Assembly (NCBI RefSeq): GCF_920987055.1
Contig: NZ_CAKLBX010000001.1
Location: 916,501 to 980,500, forward strand
Length of the DNA: 64,000 bases
Reading direction: 5' to 3'
Source of the DNA: Novosphingobium sp. CECT 9465
GTDB lineage: Bacteria; Pseudomonadota; Alphaproteobacteria; Sphingomonadales; Sphingomonadaceae
This document shows positions 53,339 through 63,422 of this stretch, in pieces; the stretch's first letter is position 1; every line of letters begins with the position of its first letter. The notes below the pieces were generated by a model. That model worked only from the letters and a program-made list of their open reading frames with translations, ran no database searches and was not told where the DNA came from. The position numbers and the translations under genes were made by a program.

Positions 53339-53997
53339 TCGGGCCACTGTGGGCTGTCTTCCTGCGCGACCTGGCCTTGCTGACGCGTGGCGCACAAGGG
53401 CGCGGCGGGGCGGTGCTGCCGCTGCTGTTCTTCCTTGCCGTGGCGATGCTGTTTCCTTTCGCGGTGGGACCGGATGCGCGCCTTCTGGCGCGAACGGGGG
53501 CGGGCGTGATCTGGGTGGCGGCGCTGCTGGCCGCGATCCTGCCGCTGGACCGGCTGGTCGAACCCGATCTGGAGGCAGGCTTTTTCGACCAGTGGGCCTT
53601 GCGCGGCCTTTCCGAAGAAGCGCTGCTGCTGAGCCGGATATTGGCGCATTGGCTCAGCTTTGGCATACCCTTGATGATCGCTGCGCCCATCTCGGCAGGA
53701 TTGCTCTCGCTTGATGCGGCGCAACTGCGCATGGTCGAGATCGGGCTGTTGCTGGGCACACCGGGCCTTGCGGCCATAGGCGTGACCATCGCCGCGCTGA
53801 CGGCGGGATTGCGTGCAGGATCGGCGCTGGGAGGGTTGCTGGCTATCCCGCTCACCGTGCCGCTCCTGATATTCGGCGCAGGCTCGCTCCAGCCCGGCGG
53901 CGAGGGAGGCCTTGCGCTGTTGGCAGCCAGCAGCCTTGTTGCGCTGGCGGTGGCGCCGTTCGCGGGCGGAGCGGCGATCCGGGCTGGGCGTGAGTGA
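53335..53997 (+). CDS. ccmB: heme exporter/cytochrome c biogenesis protein CcmB
   Basis: Six-helix membrane partner of CcmA. FLRDLALLTRGAQGRGGAVL at the N-terminus and the LLEPDLEAGFFDQW-like segment are conserved. 220 residues. Only ccmA and ccmB are here; the other ccm genes must be elsewhere or follow a separate operon. Confidence 0.92.
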   Translation: MIGPLWAVFLRDLALLTRGAQGRGGAVLPLLFFLAVAMLFPFAVGPDARLLARTGAGVIWVAALLAAILPLDRLVEPDLEAGFFDQWALRGLSEEALLLSRILAHWLSFGIPLMIAAPISAGLLSLDAAQLRMVEIGLLLGTPGLAAIGVTIAALTAGLRAGSALGGLLAIPLTVPLLIFGAGSLQPGGEGGLALLAASSLVALAVAPFAGGAAIRAGRE

Positions 53998-54061
53998 GAC
54001 TTGCGCAAGCAAAAGCGCAAATTCGTTGGCAATCGCGCGAAGGCACCTTAATTCAGGGGCC

Positions 54062-55060
54062 ATGATGGCACCTGCAATTGCAAACGATACGATCTCCCTC
54101 ATCGGCAACACCCCGCTGGTCCGGCTGAAGGGGCCGAGCGAGGCGGCGGGGTGCGACATTTTCGGAAAGTGCGAATTCGCCAATCCGGGTGCCTCGGTAA
54201 AGGACCGCGCGGCGCTGTGGATCGTGCGCGATGCCGAAGAGCGCGGATTGCTGAAGCCCGGCGGCACGATTGTCGAAGGCACGGCGGGCAATACCGGGAT
54301 CGGCATCGCGCTGGTCGCCAATGCGCTGGGCTACAAGTCGGTCATCGTCATGCCCGAAACCCAATCGCGCGAGAAGATGGACACGTTGCGCGCACTGCGC
54401 GCGGAACTGGTGCTGGTTCCCGCCGCGCCATTCTCCAATCCGGGGCACTTCGTCCACACCTCGCGCCGGATTGCCGAAGAGACCGAAGGCGCGGTCTGGG
54501 CCAACCAGTTCGACAATATCGCCAATCGCCGCGCGCATATCGAAAGCACCGCGCCCGAACTGTGGGAACAGATGGACCACCGCATCGACGGTTTTACCTG
54601 CGCTGCGGGCACCGGCGGCACGATTGCGGGCGTGGGCATGGGCCTGAAGGCGTTCAATGAGGACGTGATCATCGCACTCAGCGATCCGCATGGCGCGGCG
54701 CTGTATAATTATTATGCCCATGGCGAGCTGAAGGCTGAAGGGTCTTCGGTTGCCGAAGGGATCGGGCAGGGCCGCATTACCGCCAACCTCGATGGCGCGC
54801 CGATCGACACGCAGTTCCGCATCTCCGACGAGGAAGGGCTGTACTGGGTAGAACGGCTTCTGGCCGACGAGGGCCTGTGCCTCGGCCTGTCGAGTGGGAT
54901 CAACGTGGCCGGGGCAGTTGCGCTGGGCAAGCAGTTGGGCACGGGCGCGCGGGTGGCCACGATCCTGTGCGATACCGGGTTCCGCTACCTCTCCTCGCTG
55001 TACAATCCCGAATGGCTGAAGGCCAAGGGACTGCCGGTGTTCCCTTGGCTGGAGCAATAG
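54062..55060 (+). CDS. cysK: cysteine synthase family PLP enzyme
   Basis: Makes cysteine from O-acetylserine and sulfide. PLP Lys in NPGASVKDRAALWIV, phosphate loops EGTAGNTGIGIALV and CAAGTGGTIAGVG, and substrate loop. About 332 residues. The C-terminal region after the PLP fold (FRYLSSLYNPEWLKAKGLPVF) is typical of the CysK subgroup of alphaproteobacteria with a slightly longer tail. Start at the first of two ATGs, 65 bp after ccmB. Confidence 0.9.
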   Translation: MMAPAIANDTISLIGNTPLVRLKGPSEAAGCDIFGKCEFANPGASVKDRAALWIVRDAEERGLLKPGGTIVEGTAGNTGIGIALVANALGYKSVIVMPETQSREKMDTLRALRAELVLVPAAPFSNPGHFVHTSRRIAEETEGAVWANQFDNIANRRAHIESTAPELWEQMDHRIDGFTCAAGTGGTIAGVGMGLKAFNEDVIIALSDPHGAALYNYYAHGELKAEGSSVAEGIGQGRITANLDGAPIDTQFRISDEEGLYWVERLLADEGLCLGLSSGINVAGAVALGKQLGTGARVATILCDTGFRYLSSLYNPEWLKAKGLPVFPWLEQ

Positions 55061-55074
55061 GGTAGAAGGCCCGC

Positions 55075-55470
55075 ATGGCCCTATTCGACAGGTCGCAGGC
55101 GCAAGGCACTGCTCCTTCCGGTTTCGAACCGGCCCCGCCTGCCAGCGCGCTCGCCTATACCCCGCCATCGATGCGCGAATTGCGCGCGCAGGCCGTGCAC
55201 CGGCTGCAGGTGGGCATGTTCGGTCTTGCCGGGATGTTGCTGCTGGTCAGCCTTGCCAACGTGATCATGGACCGCGCCAAGTATCTTGATGACACGGCGG
55301 TCAATGTGGCAGCGCCGGAAGTTTCCGCCAGCGAGACAAAAGCGAACGATCCGCTGGTCGACATGGGGGTGGCGCCTGAATTGCCGGTCTCCGGCAATCA
55401 GCCTCAGACCAGTATTTCACCCGCTCCCCCACCAACACCCGCGCCTTCGGTCAAGGCGCCGCCGCCCTGA
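55075..55470 (+). CDS. single-pass membrane protein of unknown function
   Basis: 131 residues: cytoplasmic Pro/Ala-rich N-terminus, one helix (VGMFGLAGMLLLVSLANVIM) and a periplasmic low-complexity tail (SPAPPPTPAPSVKAPPP). No domain recognised. It lies between cysK and the next unknown gene, eight bases apart, and shares orientation with both. Confidence 0.65.
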   Translation: MALFDRSQAQGTAPSGFEPAPPASALAYTPPSMRELRAQAVHRLQVGMFGLAGMLLLVSLANVIMDRAKYLDDTAVNVAAPEVSASETKANDPLVDMGVAPELPVSGNQPQTSISPAPPPTPAPSVKAPPP

Positions 55471-55478
55471 TAGACGGG

Positions 55479-56216
55479 GTGCAGCAACGCCGAATCGCGC
55501 TGACGCTTTCGTTGGTGTTGATGGTTTTGGCCGCAGGAAGCTGGGCGTTCATCAATCGCGAGGCCGGGCAGGCTGCAAAGGCCGACCAGCGACTGGGCCT
55601 GTTCACCAGCTTGCCGATCCTGTGGGCTGAGCAACCCGACCTGCGCGATGTGCTGGCTGCACCGGAGCCGCCACATTGGGTACGCGATGTGTTTGAACGG
55701 CATGGCCAGCTGGTTGCGCTCGACACACTGCTCGACCTGTCGCGGGTCGATGTTCTGGTCGTCGCGCAGCCCCGGCCGCTTGCCGCTCCCGAAAATGTCG
55801 CGCTGGACCGGTGGGTACGATCGGGCGGGCGATTGCTGTTGTTCGCAGATCCGATGTTGACCGAGGACAGCGCCTTTTCGCTGGGAGATCGCCGCAGGCC
55901 GCAGGATGTCGTGCTGCTGTCTCCGATCCTGAGGCGTTGGGGGCTGGAATTGCGTTTCGACGAAGCGCAACCCGCTGGTGTACGGGAAAGTGCGGGCGAG
56001 GCGCTGCCGGTGCATCTGGCCGGGCAATGGGCGCCAAAAAAAGGCGGATACGATGCCAATTGCCGGATCGGTCCCGATGCCTTGATCGCGCGCTGCACAA
56101 TCGGTGAAGGGCAGGCAATCCTTATAGCCGATGCTGCCATTCTGGAAGCACAGGGCAATGGGAAAGCACGGGCGGAAAGGCTTGATATGCTGATCATCGA
56201 AGCGTTTGGCCGCTGA
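55479..56216 (+). CDS. membrane-anchored GldG/DUF4350-like protein
   Basis: 245 residues. Uncleaved signal anchor (IALTLSLVLMVLAAGSWAFI) and an exported glutamine-amidotransferase-like fold typical of DUF4350/GldG ABC auxiliary proteins: VDVLVVAQPRPLA, RWVRSGGRLLLFADPMLTED and a later IRRWGLELRF-like segment. No ABC transporter gene is adjacent. GTG start at 55479. The family link is tentative. Confidence 0.6.
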   Translation: MQQRRIALTLSLVLMVLAAGSWAFINREAGQAAKADQRLGLFTSLPILWAEQPDLRDVLAAPEPPHWVRDVFERHGQLVALDTLLDLSRVDVLVVAQPRPLAAPENVALDRWVRSGGRLLLFADPMLTEDSAFSLGDRRRPQDVVLLSPILRRWGLELRFDEAQPAGVRESAGEALPVHLAGQWAPKKGGYDANCRIGPDALIARCTIGEGQAILIADAAILEAQGNGKARAERLDMLIIEAFGR

Positions 56217-56377
56217 TGCCGCCGGTTTGCGGGAAATTGCGGGCAGGTGGTGGAGATTCGCTGATCGACGGGGGCGAGCCCTCATATTTCCCCCGTGCAG
56301 CGCGCTTAATACTTGTGCAGGGCGTGGTTAATGAGATGGCAGTACGTAGAAAAAACAGTCTGGAATCATAGTTAGTC

Positions 56378-56403
56378 CGCATTTTCCCGCATTTTCCCCT
56401 TTC
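56378..56403. promoter_or_regulatory. ten-base repeats upstream of mraZ, candidate MraZ operator
   Basis: CGCATTTTCC occurs twice with exact 10-bp spacing (plus strand), so on the other strand GGGAAAATG repeats with the period expected of MraZ boxes (TGGGA-N5). The mraZ start is about 135 bp downstream. The rest of the 320-bp gap (56217-56536) holds no gene; the division-cluster promoter should be here. Confidence 0.5.
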
Positions 56404-56536
56404 CGCCCGCCCGGTCCCGCGTTAGTAATGCTTCCCATCGGGACGAACTCCAGTCGCATCCACGGGGGATGAGTCGGCACTGCGTGATGGCGCAGGGCCG
56501 GAGGGTGGCGCTTTTGTCCGCATTCGGGGTGTCTGG

Positions 56537-57034
56537 GTGGCGGGAGGTCCGGCAAATTTCGTGGGACAGGGCTTTTCGCCAAAGGGCGAAAAAGGCCGCT
56601 ATGTCCTGCCTGCGGACTTTCGCGCCGATGTGTTCGCCGCCTCTGACAACACCCGCATCCTGTGCCTCGACAAGCACCCGCGTCTGCCGTGTCTGGTCGG
56701 CTTCGGCCTTTCGCGCCTTGCTGAATTTGCCGCAGAGATCGACCGCGAGGAAGAGAAGCAGTTGCGTCTCGGCAACGATTTCGATCGCGATATGGCTGAG
56801 GCGCAGGTCTATGGGTTTTACCGCGCCAGCTTCGATGAAAGCGGCCGTTTCGTCCTGCCCGAACACCTCGCGGAACTCGGCGGAGTGGAGGACGGCCTGT
56901 TCTTCCAGGGCGGTGGGCGACAGTTCACGATCTGGAATCCTGATGTCCTGGCCCAGCAGGGAGCAGGTTGGGCCACCGCGCAAGCCGGGTGCCGGGCCAA
57001 GATGGCCGAAGCTGCCAAGGGGAAGCGCAAGTGA
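56537..57034 (+). CDS. mraZ: transcriptional regulator MraZ
   Basis: Ring-forming DNA-binding protein that represses its own division operon. Two SpoVT-AbrB-like halves: [20 protein letters not shown] and [20 protein letters not shown], with the DXXGR-type core. 165 residues with GTG start ([17 protein letters not shown]). First gene of the dcw cluster; stop overlaps rsmH by four bases. Confidence 0.93.
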   Translation: MAGGPANFVGQGFSPKGEKGRYVLPADFRADVFAASDNTRILCLDKHPRLPCLVGFGLSRLAEFAAEIDREEEKQLRLGNDFDRDMAEAQVYGFYRASFDESGRFVLPEHLAELGGVEDGLFFQGGGRQFTIWNPDVLAQQGAGWATAQAGCRAKMAEAAKGKRK

Positions 57035-58026
57035 GTGCACCCCTGAATCCTGACGGTCGCGCTCCGCATATCCCCGTGCTGCTCGACGAGGTGGTTACGG
57101 CGCTTGATTGCAAGCCGGGTGACCTGATCGTCGATGCCACGTTCGGGGCAGGCGGCTATACGCGCCGCCTGCTGGAATCCGGCGCAATCGTTCATGCTTT
57201 CGACCGCGATCCCGATGCGATTGCGGCGGGACAGGGCTGGGGAGAAACCTGTGGAGAACTTCCGCGCCTGATTCTCCATCCCCGCCGTTTTTCCGAACTT
57301 GCAGAAGGGCTTGCCCAGGCCGGAATTGCGGGTGTCCACGGTGTCGTGTTCGATATTGGAGTAAGCTCCATGCAGCTTGATCAGGCAGCGCGGGGATTTG
57401 CGTTTTCATCCGATGGCCCCTTAGACATGCGCATGTCGCAGGAAGGGCTGAGTGCAGCCGATTTCCTGAATGAGGCTGACGAGGGGGAAATAGCGGACGT
57501 TCTCTATCGCTATGGCGAAGAACGCCAGTCGCGCCGGATTGCCCGCGCCATCGTTGCCGCCCGCCCGCTGACCACGACCGGACAATTCGCGGCGGTTGTG
57601 CGCAAGGCGCTGCATTATCGTCCTGACATCAAGGGACCGAAAGCGCAGAAGGACCCGGCCATTCGCAGCTTTCAGGCCGTGCGGATTCACGTCAACGGCG
57701 AACTCGACGAACTGATCGAAGGGCTTGCCGCGGCGGAAAAGGTGCTGCTGCCCGGTGGCCGGATTGCGGTGGTCAGCTTCCACAGCCTTGAGGACCGGAT
57801 CGTGAAGCAGTTCCTGCGCGATGGTGCGGGTGCCGTGCCGTCAGGATCGCGCCATTTGCCACAGATGCAGGCCAAGGCGCAGCCCGTCTTCGAAAAGCCA
57901 TCGGCTGCGATCCGCCCGACCGAGGAAGAGGAAGTGCGCAACCCGCGTGCGCGTTCCGCCACCTTGCGCTGGGCGGTGCGGACGTCTGCGCCGGCGCGCA
58001 TTTCCGGGGGGAGGGTAGCGGCATGA
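57031..58026 (+). CDS. rsmH: 16S rRNA (cytosine(1402)-N4)-methyltransferase
   Basis: MraW/RsmH methylates C1402 in the ribosomal P site. N-terminal [21 protein letters not shown] motif [36 protein letters not shown] and the [17 protein letters not shown] signature. 331 residues from the GTG at 57031. Starts in the mraZ stop and ends in the ftsL start. Confidence 0.96.
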   Translation: MSAPLNPDGRAPHIPVLLDEVVTALDCKPGDLIVDATFGAGGYTRRLLESGAIVHAFDRDPDAIAAGQGWGETCGELPRLILHPRRFSELAEGLAQAGIAGVHGVVFDIGVSSMQLDQAARGFAFSSDGPLDMRMSQEGLSAADFLNEADEGEIADVLYRYGEERQSRRIARAIVAARPLTTTGQFAAVVRKALHYRPDIKGPKAQKDPAIRSFQAVRIHVNGELDELIEGLAAAEKVLLPGGRIAVVSFHSLEDRIVKQFLRDGAGAVPSGSRHLPQMQAKAQPVFEKPSAAIRPTEEEEVRNPRARSATLRWAVRTSAPARISGGRVAA

Positions 58027-58769
58027 TCGCATCGGCCAATCGACTTCGCTCCGCAGGCTGGCTCGTGCTGCTGGGGTTGTGTGTTGCGCTTGTTCTTGTG
58101 CTGGCGTTCCGCGTCAACGCGCTGCGCAGCCAGATCCACCATGCCGAGGCGCGTATCGTCGCGCTCAAGCAGGACAAGATGTATCTCGAAACCGAATTCG
58201 AGACGCGCGCCAATCAGCAGCAGCTCAAGATCTGGAATGATGTGGAATTCGGCTATGCCGCGCCCAATGCCAGCCAGTATCTGGAAGGCGAGCGGCAACT
58301 GGCGGCGCTGAGCATGCCGACGACGGCGGGCGCGCCCGAACCGATCCGCGTGGCCAGCGTCGATGACAGTGTGATTGCCTCTGCCGCGTTTCCCGCGATG
58401 GTCTCACCGCTTTCGGGCAAGGCGCTGGATGGCGATGACGGCAAGGTCGCAGCGGACGAGAACGATGCGGTCCGCCCGGTTCGCATGGATCACGACGAAG
58501 CCGTAGTCACCTTGAAGGAACGGCTGGGCAAAGTCGTCGAAGTCGCGCCGCGCAAGCCGGTGCGCAAGGAGACTGTTTCCGAGAAGGAGCGGGCCGAAAA
58601 GCCGGAGAAGAAGGCCCCGGCCAAGGCTGAACAGGCCAAATCCGGCTCCAAAACTGCAAAGCCCAAGGCCAAGCCCGTCGAAGTTGCGGAAAAGTCGGCC
58701 CCGAAAAAGGATAAGTCCGGCTCCGGCTCTCGCCCTGCCGCGCGCAAGGAGGCTAAGATCGCCACGTGA
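58023..58769 (+). CDS. ftsL: FtsL-like division protein with long C-terminal extension
   Basis: By position and shape FtsL: short cytoplasmic part, one helix ([19 protein letters not shown]), then a coiled-coil segment ([20 protein letters not shown]). At 248 residues it is about twice the usual size; the last 150 are low complexity and very rich in Lys, Ala, Pro and Glu. Overlaps rsmH and ftsI (ATGA, GTGA). FtsL identity rests on context more than on sequence. Confidence 0.8.
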   Translation: MIASANRLRSAGWLVLLGLCVALVLVLAFRVNALRSQIHHAEARIVALKQDKMYLETEFETRANQQQLKIWNDVEFGYAAPNASQYLEGERQLAALSMPTTAGAPEPIRVASVDDSVIASAAFPAMVSPLSGKALDGDDGKVAADENDAVRPVRMDHDEAVVTLKERLGKVVEVAPRKPVRKETVSEKERAEKPEKKAPAKAEQAKSGSKTAKPKAKPVEVAEKSAPKKDKSGSGSRPAARKEAKIAT

Positions 58770-60511
58770 ACGCCCTTACCGCATCAGCCGCCATCGCTTC
58801 GGGCCGGGTCCGCCTCGCCAATGTCCGCCAGCGATCGCTGGTGGAAGCCAAAGTGCGCGTGCTGGTCATCGCGTTCCTGTTCCTGCTGACCGGTGTTGCG
58901 GCCATGGGGCGCATCGCCCAGCTTGGCTTGTTCGAGGATGCGCCAGAGCGTCGGTCGCTGGCCGAGGCGCTGCTGCCGCCGCGCGGTGAAATAACCGATC
59001 GCAACGGTTTCCCGCTGGCGCGCGCCTTTCCCGCTTATGCCCTGTGGTATAATCCGAAAGCGCTTGGCGCTGCTGGAACACCGCTGGTCAAATCACCTGA
59101 GGAAGTGGCCGATGCGCTACTGCAGATTTTTCCCGATGCCGATCGGGCCGATCTGCTGCGTCGGCTGAAGTCCGACAGGCCCAGCTATCTGCGCCGCCGC
59201 GTGATGCCCGAAGATGCCAACCGCATCTTTGCATTGGGTGAACCCGCGCTGGAATTCCCGCGCGAGAACCAGCGCTATTATCCGCAAGGATCGCTCGGCG
59301 CGCATGTGCTCGGTTATGTCGATGGCGAAGGCAAGGGCCACGTCGGCATGGAGCAGGTGCTCGAAAAGCAATTGCTCGATCCGGCGCAGCGCGGTCGCCC
59401 GGTCGCTCTGGCCATCGACATGCGGGTCCAGGGGGCGCTGGAGGACGAACTCGGCCGGGGCATGATGGAGACCGAGGCCAAGGGTGCAGCCGGGGTGATC
59501 CTCGATGTCGATACCGGCGAAGTCGTTGCGCTGGCATCGTTGCCATCGTTCAACCCCAACCGTTCGGACATGGCCTACAACGATCTCGTGTTCAACAAGG
59601 TCACCAATCAGGTCTACGAACTCGGCTCCACGTTCAAGCCGCTGAGCGTTGCGGCGGCCATTGATGCGGGCGTGGTTACCGATCTTTCAGTGCGTTATCC
59701 CTCTGATCGTCCGCTGGAAATCGGCGGTTTCCGCATTCGGGACAGCCACAGCTTCGGGTCGTCGCTCAACGTGCCCGAAGCGCTGATCCATTCGTCCAAC
59801 ATCGTCACCGCGCAAGTGGCCGACAAGCTGGGCAGCGCAGGCCTCAAGCGCACGATGGCGGCGCTGGGCATGAATGAGCGCCCCTATATCGAACTGCCCG
59901 CCCGTGGCTTCCCGTTGTGGCCGCGCGGCAATGGCAAGGACGGTGAATGGGCGCGGATCACGACGATGACGGTCAGCTATGGCCACGGCATCGCGGTGAC
60001 CCCGCTGCACTTGGCCGCGGCCTATGCCACGATGGTCAATGGCGGCGTCTGGCGTCCGGCCACGCTGTACAAGGTCGATCCCGCCAAGGTTCCCGCAGGG
60101 CGCCGCGTGTTCAAGGCATCGACCAGCGCGCGGATGCGCCAGTTGCTGCGGATGATCGTGGTGGACGGCACCGGCAAGTCCGCCAATGCCCCCGGTTTCC
60201 GCGTGGGCGGCAAGACCGGATCGGCTGAAAAGCCCGGCGGAAAGGGCGGTTACAACCGCACCTCGCTGGTCGCCACTTTCGCCGCGGCCTTCCCGATGGA
60301 CAAGCCGCGCTACGTGGTGATCGCCATGCTCGACGAGCCGAAGGGCACGGCGGCCACATCGTTCCAGCGCACTGCCGCCTGGAATGCGGGGCCGATTGTC
60401 GGTCGCGTCGTTCCCCGCATCGGGCCTCTGCTGGGCATCATGCCCGACGACAGCCGCGACATCGATATTTCCGACCTTTCGCCGCTGGTCGGCAACGGGG
60501 ACGGCGAATGA
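58766..60511 (+). CDS. ftsI: peptidoglycan transpeptidase FtsI (PBP3)
   Basis: Septal PBP2-type transpeptidase, inner membrane. Helix near residue 35 (VLVIAFLFLLTGVAAMG), pedestal domain, then SXXK as STFK in YELGSTFKPLS, SXN as SSN in IHSSNIVTAQ and KTG in GGKTGSAEKPGG. 581 residues, GTG start in the ftsL stop. Confidence 0.96.
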   Translation: MNALTASAAIASGRVRLANVRQRSLVEAKVRVLVIAFLFLLTGVAAMGRIAQLGLFEDAPERRSLAEALLPPRGEITDRNGFPLARAFPAYALWYNPKALGAAGTPLVKSPEEVADALLQIFPDADRADLLRRLKSDRPSYLRRRVMPEDANRIFALGEPALEFPRENQRYYPQGSLGAHVLGYVDGEGKGHVGMEQVLEKQLLDPAQRGRPVALAIDMRVQGALEDELGRGMMETEAKGAAGVILDVDTGEVVALASLPSFNPNRSDMAYNDLVFNKVTNQVYELGSTFKPLSVAAAIDAGVVTDLSVRYPSDRPLEIGGFRIRDSHSFGSSLNVPEALIHSSNIVTAQVADKLGSAGLKRTMAALGMNERPYIELPARGFPLWPRGNGKDGEWARITTMTVSYGHGIAVTPLHLAAAYATMVNGGVWRPATLYKVDPAKVPAGRRVFKASTSARMRQLLRMIVVDGTGKSANAPGFRVGGKTGSAEKPGGKGGYNRTSLVATFAAAFPMDKPRYVVIAMLDEPKGTAATSFQRTAAWNAGPIVGRVVPRIGPLLGIMPDDSRDIDISDLSPLVGNGDGE

Positions 60512-61956
60512 AGCTGGACGCGATCCTTGAAGCGGCCGGCTTTCCGGCGGCAGGCACGGATGCCAATGTCACCGGCTTTGCCATCGATCACCGCAAGGTC
60601 GCCCCCGGCACCGTGTTCGGCGCCTTTCCCGGTACGCGCTTCAATGGCGAGGATTTTATTGCCCATGCGGTGAAGGCGGGGGCGGTCGCCATTGTCGCGC
60701 GCCCTGAAGCCCACGTGGAAGGCGCGGTTCACGTCGCCGATGCCGAGCCACGCCGGGCCTTTGCGCAGCTTGCCGCGCGGTTCTTCCAGCCGGTGCCCGA
60801 AACCGTGGTGGCGGTGACCGGCACCAACGGCAAGACTTCCACCGTCGAGATGACACGCCAGATCTGGCGCATGGCGGGCTATTCCGCCGCGTCCATCGGC
60901 ACTCTGGGCGTGACCACGGCGGACGAGAGCGTGTCCACCGGCCTGACCACGCCCGATATCGTCACGTTCCTTTCGAACATGACCGGCCTTGCCCGCGAGG
61001 GGGTGACGCATGTTGCTTACGAGGCGTCCAGCCACGGTCTTTCGCAGTACCGCAATGAGGGCCTGCGCGTCGTCGCGGGAGCCTTCACCAATCTCAGCCG
61101 CGATCACCTCGATTATCATGCGACGATGGAAGATTACTTCGCGGCCAAGATGCGGCTGTTCGATCATGTCGTCGAAGATGGCGGCACCGCCGTCGTCTGG
61201 ATGGACGATGAATGGTCGGACAGGGCGGTAGACCATGTCCGCAAGCGCGGGCTGCGCCTGGTCAGCGTGGGCGAGAACGGTACGTCTATCCGCCTTGTTT
61301 CCCGCAACCCCACGCAGCTTGGCCAGACCCTCGAAGTGGAATGCGAAGGCATGGTCCGCAAGATCAACCTGCCGCTGATCGGGGCCTATCAGGCGGCCAA
61401 TGCGCTGGTGTCAGCGGGGTTGGCTATAGCCTCAGGGCTGGAAGCCGCTATGGTGCTCGATACGCTCGGAAGGTTGCAGCCGGTGCGCGGGCGGCTTGAA
61501 CGCGCGGCAATCAATCGGGCAGGGGCGCCGGTCTATGTGGACTATGCCCATACCCCCGATGCCATCGACGCCGCGATTGCCGCGCTGCGCCCGCATGTGA
61601 AGGGGCGGCTGATTACCGTGTTCGGCGCAGGCGGAGACCGCGATGGCGGCAAGCGCCCGGAAATGGGCCGCGCGGCATGCGCGGGATCGGATGTGGTGAT
61701 CGTCACCGACGACAATCCGCGTGGTGAAAACGCCGCGGAAATCCGCGCGGCCGTTCTTGCCGGATGCAATGGCCGCGCGCGTGAGATCGGTGATCGACGC
61801 AGCGCGATTGCCGCAGCCATTTCCGAGGCGGGTCGCGACGATATCGTGCTGGTCGCGGGCAAGGGGCATGAACAGGGGCAGATCATCGGACGGGGCGATG
61901 CGATGCGCGTCCTGCCGTTCGACGACGTGCAGGTTGCAAGGGAGTGCACCACATGA
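60508..61956 (+). CDS. murE: UDP-N-acetylmuramoyl-tripeptide synthetase, meso-diaminopimelate adding
   Basis: Adds meso-diaminopimelate to UDP-MurNAc-dipeptide. ATP motif VTGTNGKTSTVEM, Lys/Ser and His region YEASSHGLSQYR, and the DAP-specific DNPR in VTDDNPRGENA, which indicates the third residue is meso-DAP. 482 residues. Overlaps murF. Confidence 0.96.
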   Translation: MKLDAILEAAGFPAAGTDANVTGFAIDHRKVAPGTVFGAFPGTRFNGEDFIAHAVKAGAVAIVARPEAHVEGAVHVADAEPRRAFAQLAARFFQPVPETVVAVTGTNGKTSTVEMTRQIWRMAGYSAASIGTLGVTTADESVSTGLTTPDIVTFLSNMTGLAREGVTHVAYEASSHGLSQYRNEGLRVVAGAFTNLSRDHLDYHATMEDYFAAKMRLFDHVVEDGGTAVVWMDDEWSDRAVDHVRKRGLRLVSVGENGTSIRLVSRNPTQLGQTLEVECEGMVRKINLPLIGAYQAANALVSAGLAIASGLEAAMVLDTLGRLQPVRGRLERAAINRAGAPVYVDYAHTPDAIDAAIAALRPHVKGRLITVFGAGGDRDGGKRPEMGRAACAGSDVVIVTDDNPRGENAAEIRAAVLAGCNGRAREIGDRRSAIAAAISEAGRDDIVLVAGKGHEQGQIIGRGDAMRVLPFDDVQVARECTT

Positions 61957-63422
61957 CCGCTCATCCGGCGCTGATCGAATGGCCTGAAGACGCTGCGGAT
62001 TCAGCAGGCCTCGCACTTTGGACCAGTGATGAGGTTGCGCGCGCAACCGGCGGGCGGGCAAGCATTTCCTTTGCCGTGTCCGGCGTCGAAATCGACAGCC
62101 GCGATGTGGTGGAAGGGGACCTGTTCTTTGCGCTGAAGGGCGAAAGTTCGGACGGACACCGCTATCTGGATGGTGCTTTCGGCAAAGGTGCGGCAGGGAC
62201 CGTCGTCGAACACGCCTGTTTCGGTCCGCATGTGCTGGTTCCAGATACTTTCGCGGCGCTTGAGGCGCTGGCAAAAGCCGCGCGAAACCGGGTGGATGCG
62301 GGCATTATCGGAGTCACCGGCTCAGCGGGCAAGACCGGGGTGAAGGAAGCGCTTTACGCCGCGCTCGACCGTTCGAGCCGGGGCCGCGCGCATCGTTCGG
62401 TCAAGAGCTACAACAACCACGTCGGCGTTCCGCTCAGCCTGGCGCGGATGCCTGCTGCCACGCGCTTCGGCGTGTTCGAAATGGGCATGAACCATGAAGG
62501 CGAACTGGCCGCTCTGACGCGGCTGGTTCGGCCGCATGTGGCGATAGTAACGACCATCGCACCTGCCCACATTGGTTATTTCAGTGGCGAAGAGGCGATT
62601 GCCGACGCCAAGGGCGAAATTTTCGAGGGGCTGGAGCAGGGTGGCGTCGCCATTGTGCCCGCCGATAGTCCGCATTTCGAGCGGCTGCGCGCCAAGGCCG
62701 CGCTTCACGCCGCGCGCGTCGTCAGCTTCGGCACCCATGCCGATGCCACCGTGCGCCTTCTGGATGCGGTTGCCGCTCCCGGCGGCGGTTCGCTGGTCAC
62801 CGCCGATCTTGGCGGGCGCAAGGTGTGCTACACGATTGCACAGCCCGGCGCGCACTGGGTGCTCAATTCGCTGGCGGTGATGGCGGCGGTTGATGCCATC
62901 GGTGGCGATCTGGGCGCGGCGGGGCTGGCTCTGGCGGAACTCGAAGGCCTTGCCGGGCGCGGTGCGCGGCACACGATTGCGGCGAGTGGCGGCGATGGTT
63001 CGGGCAAGGCGCTGCTGATCGACGAGAGTTACAACGCCAATCCCGCCTCTATGGCGGTCACGCTGCAACAGCTTGGGCAAACGCCAGCGACGCGTCGCGT
63101 GGCGATCCTTGGCGCGATGCGTGAACTGGGGGCCGAGGAGGCGCGCTATCATGCCGAACTCGCCGGGCCGGTTGCACAGGGCAAGGTTGATCGCCTGATC
63201 CTTGTCGGTGCCGAAATGGCGGCATTGGCGGACGCGCTGGGGAAAAATATGGGCACCTCGCTTGCCGCTGCGATCGATGTGGCGCATGTGCAAAACACGA
63301 AGGAAGCGCTCGATTGCCTTGCTGCAGACGGCGTGCGCGGGGGTGATGCCATCCTCGTAAAAGGGTCGAATTCGGTCGGACTGGGCGCTCTCGTGCGCGC
63401 CCTTACCGCCAGGGAACAATGA
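61953..63422 (+). CDS. murF: UDP-N-acetylmuramoyl-tripeptide--D-alanyl-D-alanine ligase
   Basis: Adds D-Ala-D-Ala to complete the pentapeptide. ATP loop VTGSAGKTGVKEAL, SYNNHVGVPLSLARMP and DESYNANPASM motifs. The ATG at 61953 overlaps the murE stop (ATGA); a GTG three codons earlier is in frame. About 489 residues. mraY begins at the next base. Confidence 0.95.
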   Translation: MTAHPALIEWPEDAADSAGLALWTSDEVARATGGRASISFAVSGVEIDSRDVVEGDLFFALKGESSDGHRYLDGAFGKGAAGTVVEHACFGPHVLVPDTFAALEALAKAARNRVDAGIIGVTGSAGKTGVKEALYAALDRSSRGRAHRSVKSYNNHVGVPLSLARMPAATRFGVFEMGMNHEGELAALTRLVRPHVAIVTTIAPAHIGYFSGEEAIADAKGEIFEGLEQGGVAIVPADSPHFERLRAKAALHAARVVSFGTHADATVRLLDAVAAPGGGSLVTADLGGRKVCYTIAQPGAHWVLNSLAVMAAVDAIGGDLGAAGLALAELEGLAGRGARHTIAASGGDGSGKALLIDESYNANPASMAVTLQQLGQTPATRRVAILGAMRELGAEEARYHAELAGPVAQGKVDRLILVGAEMAALADALGKNMGTSLAAAIDVAHVQNTKEALDCLAADGVRGGDAILVKGSNSVGLGALVRALTAREQ

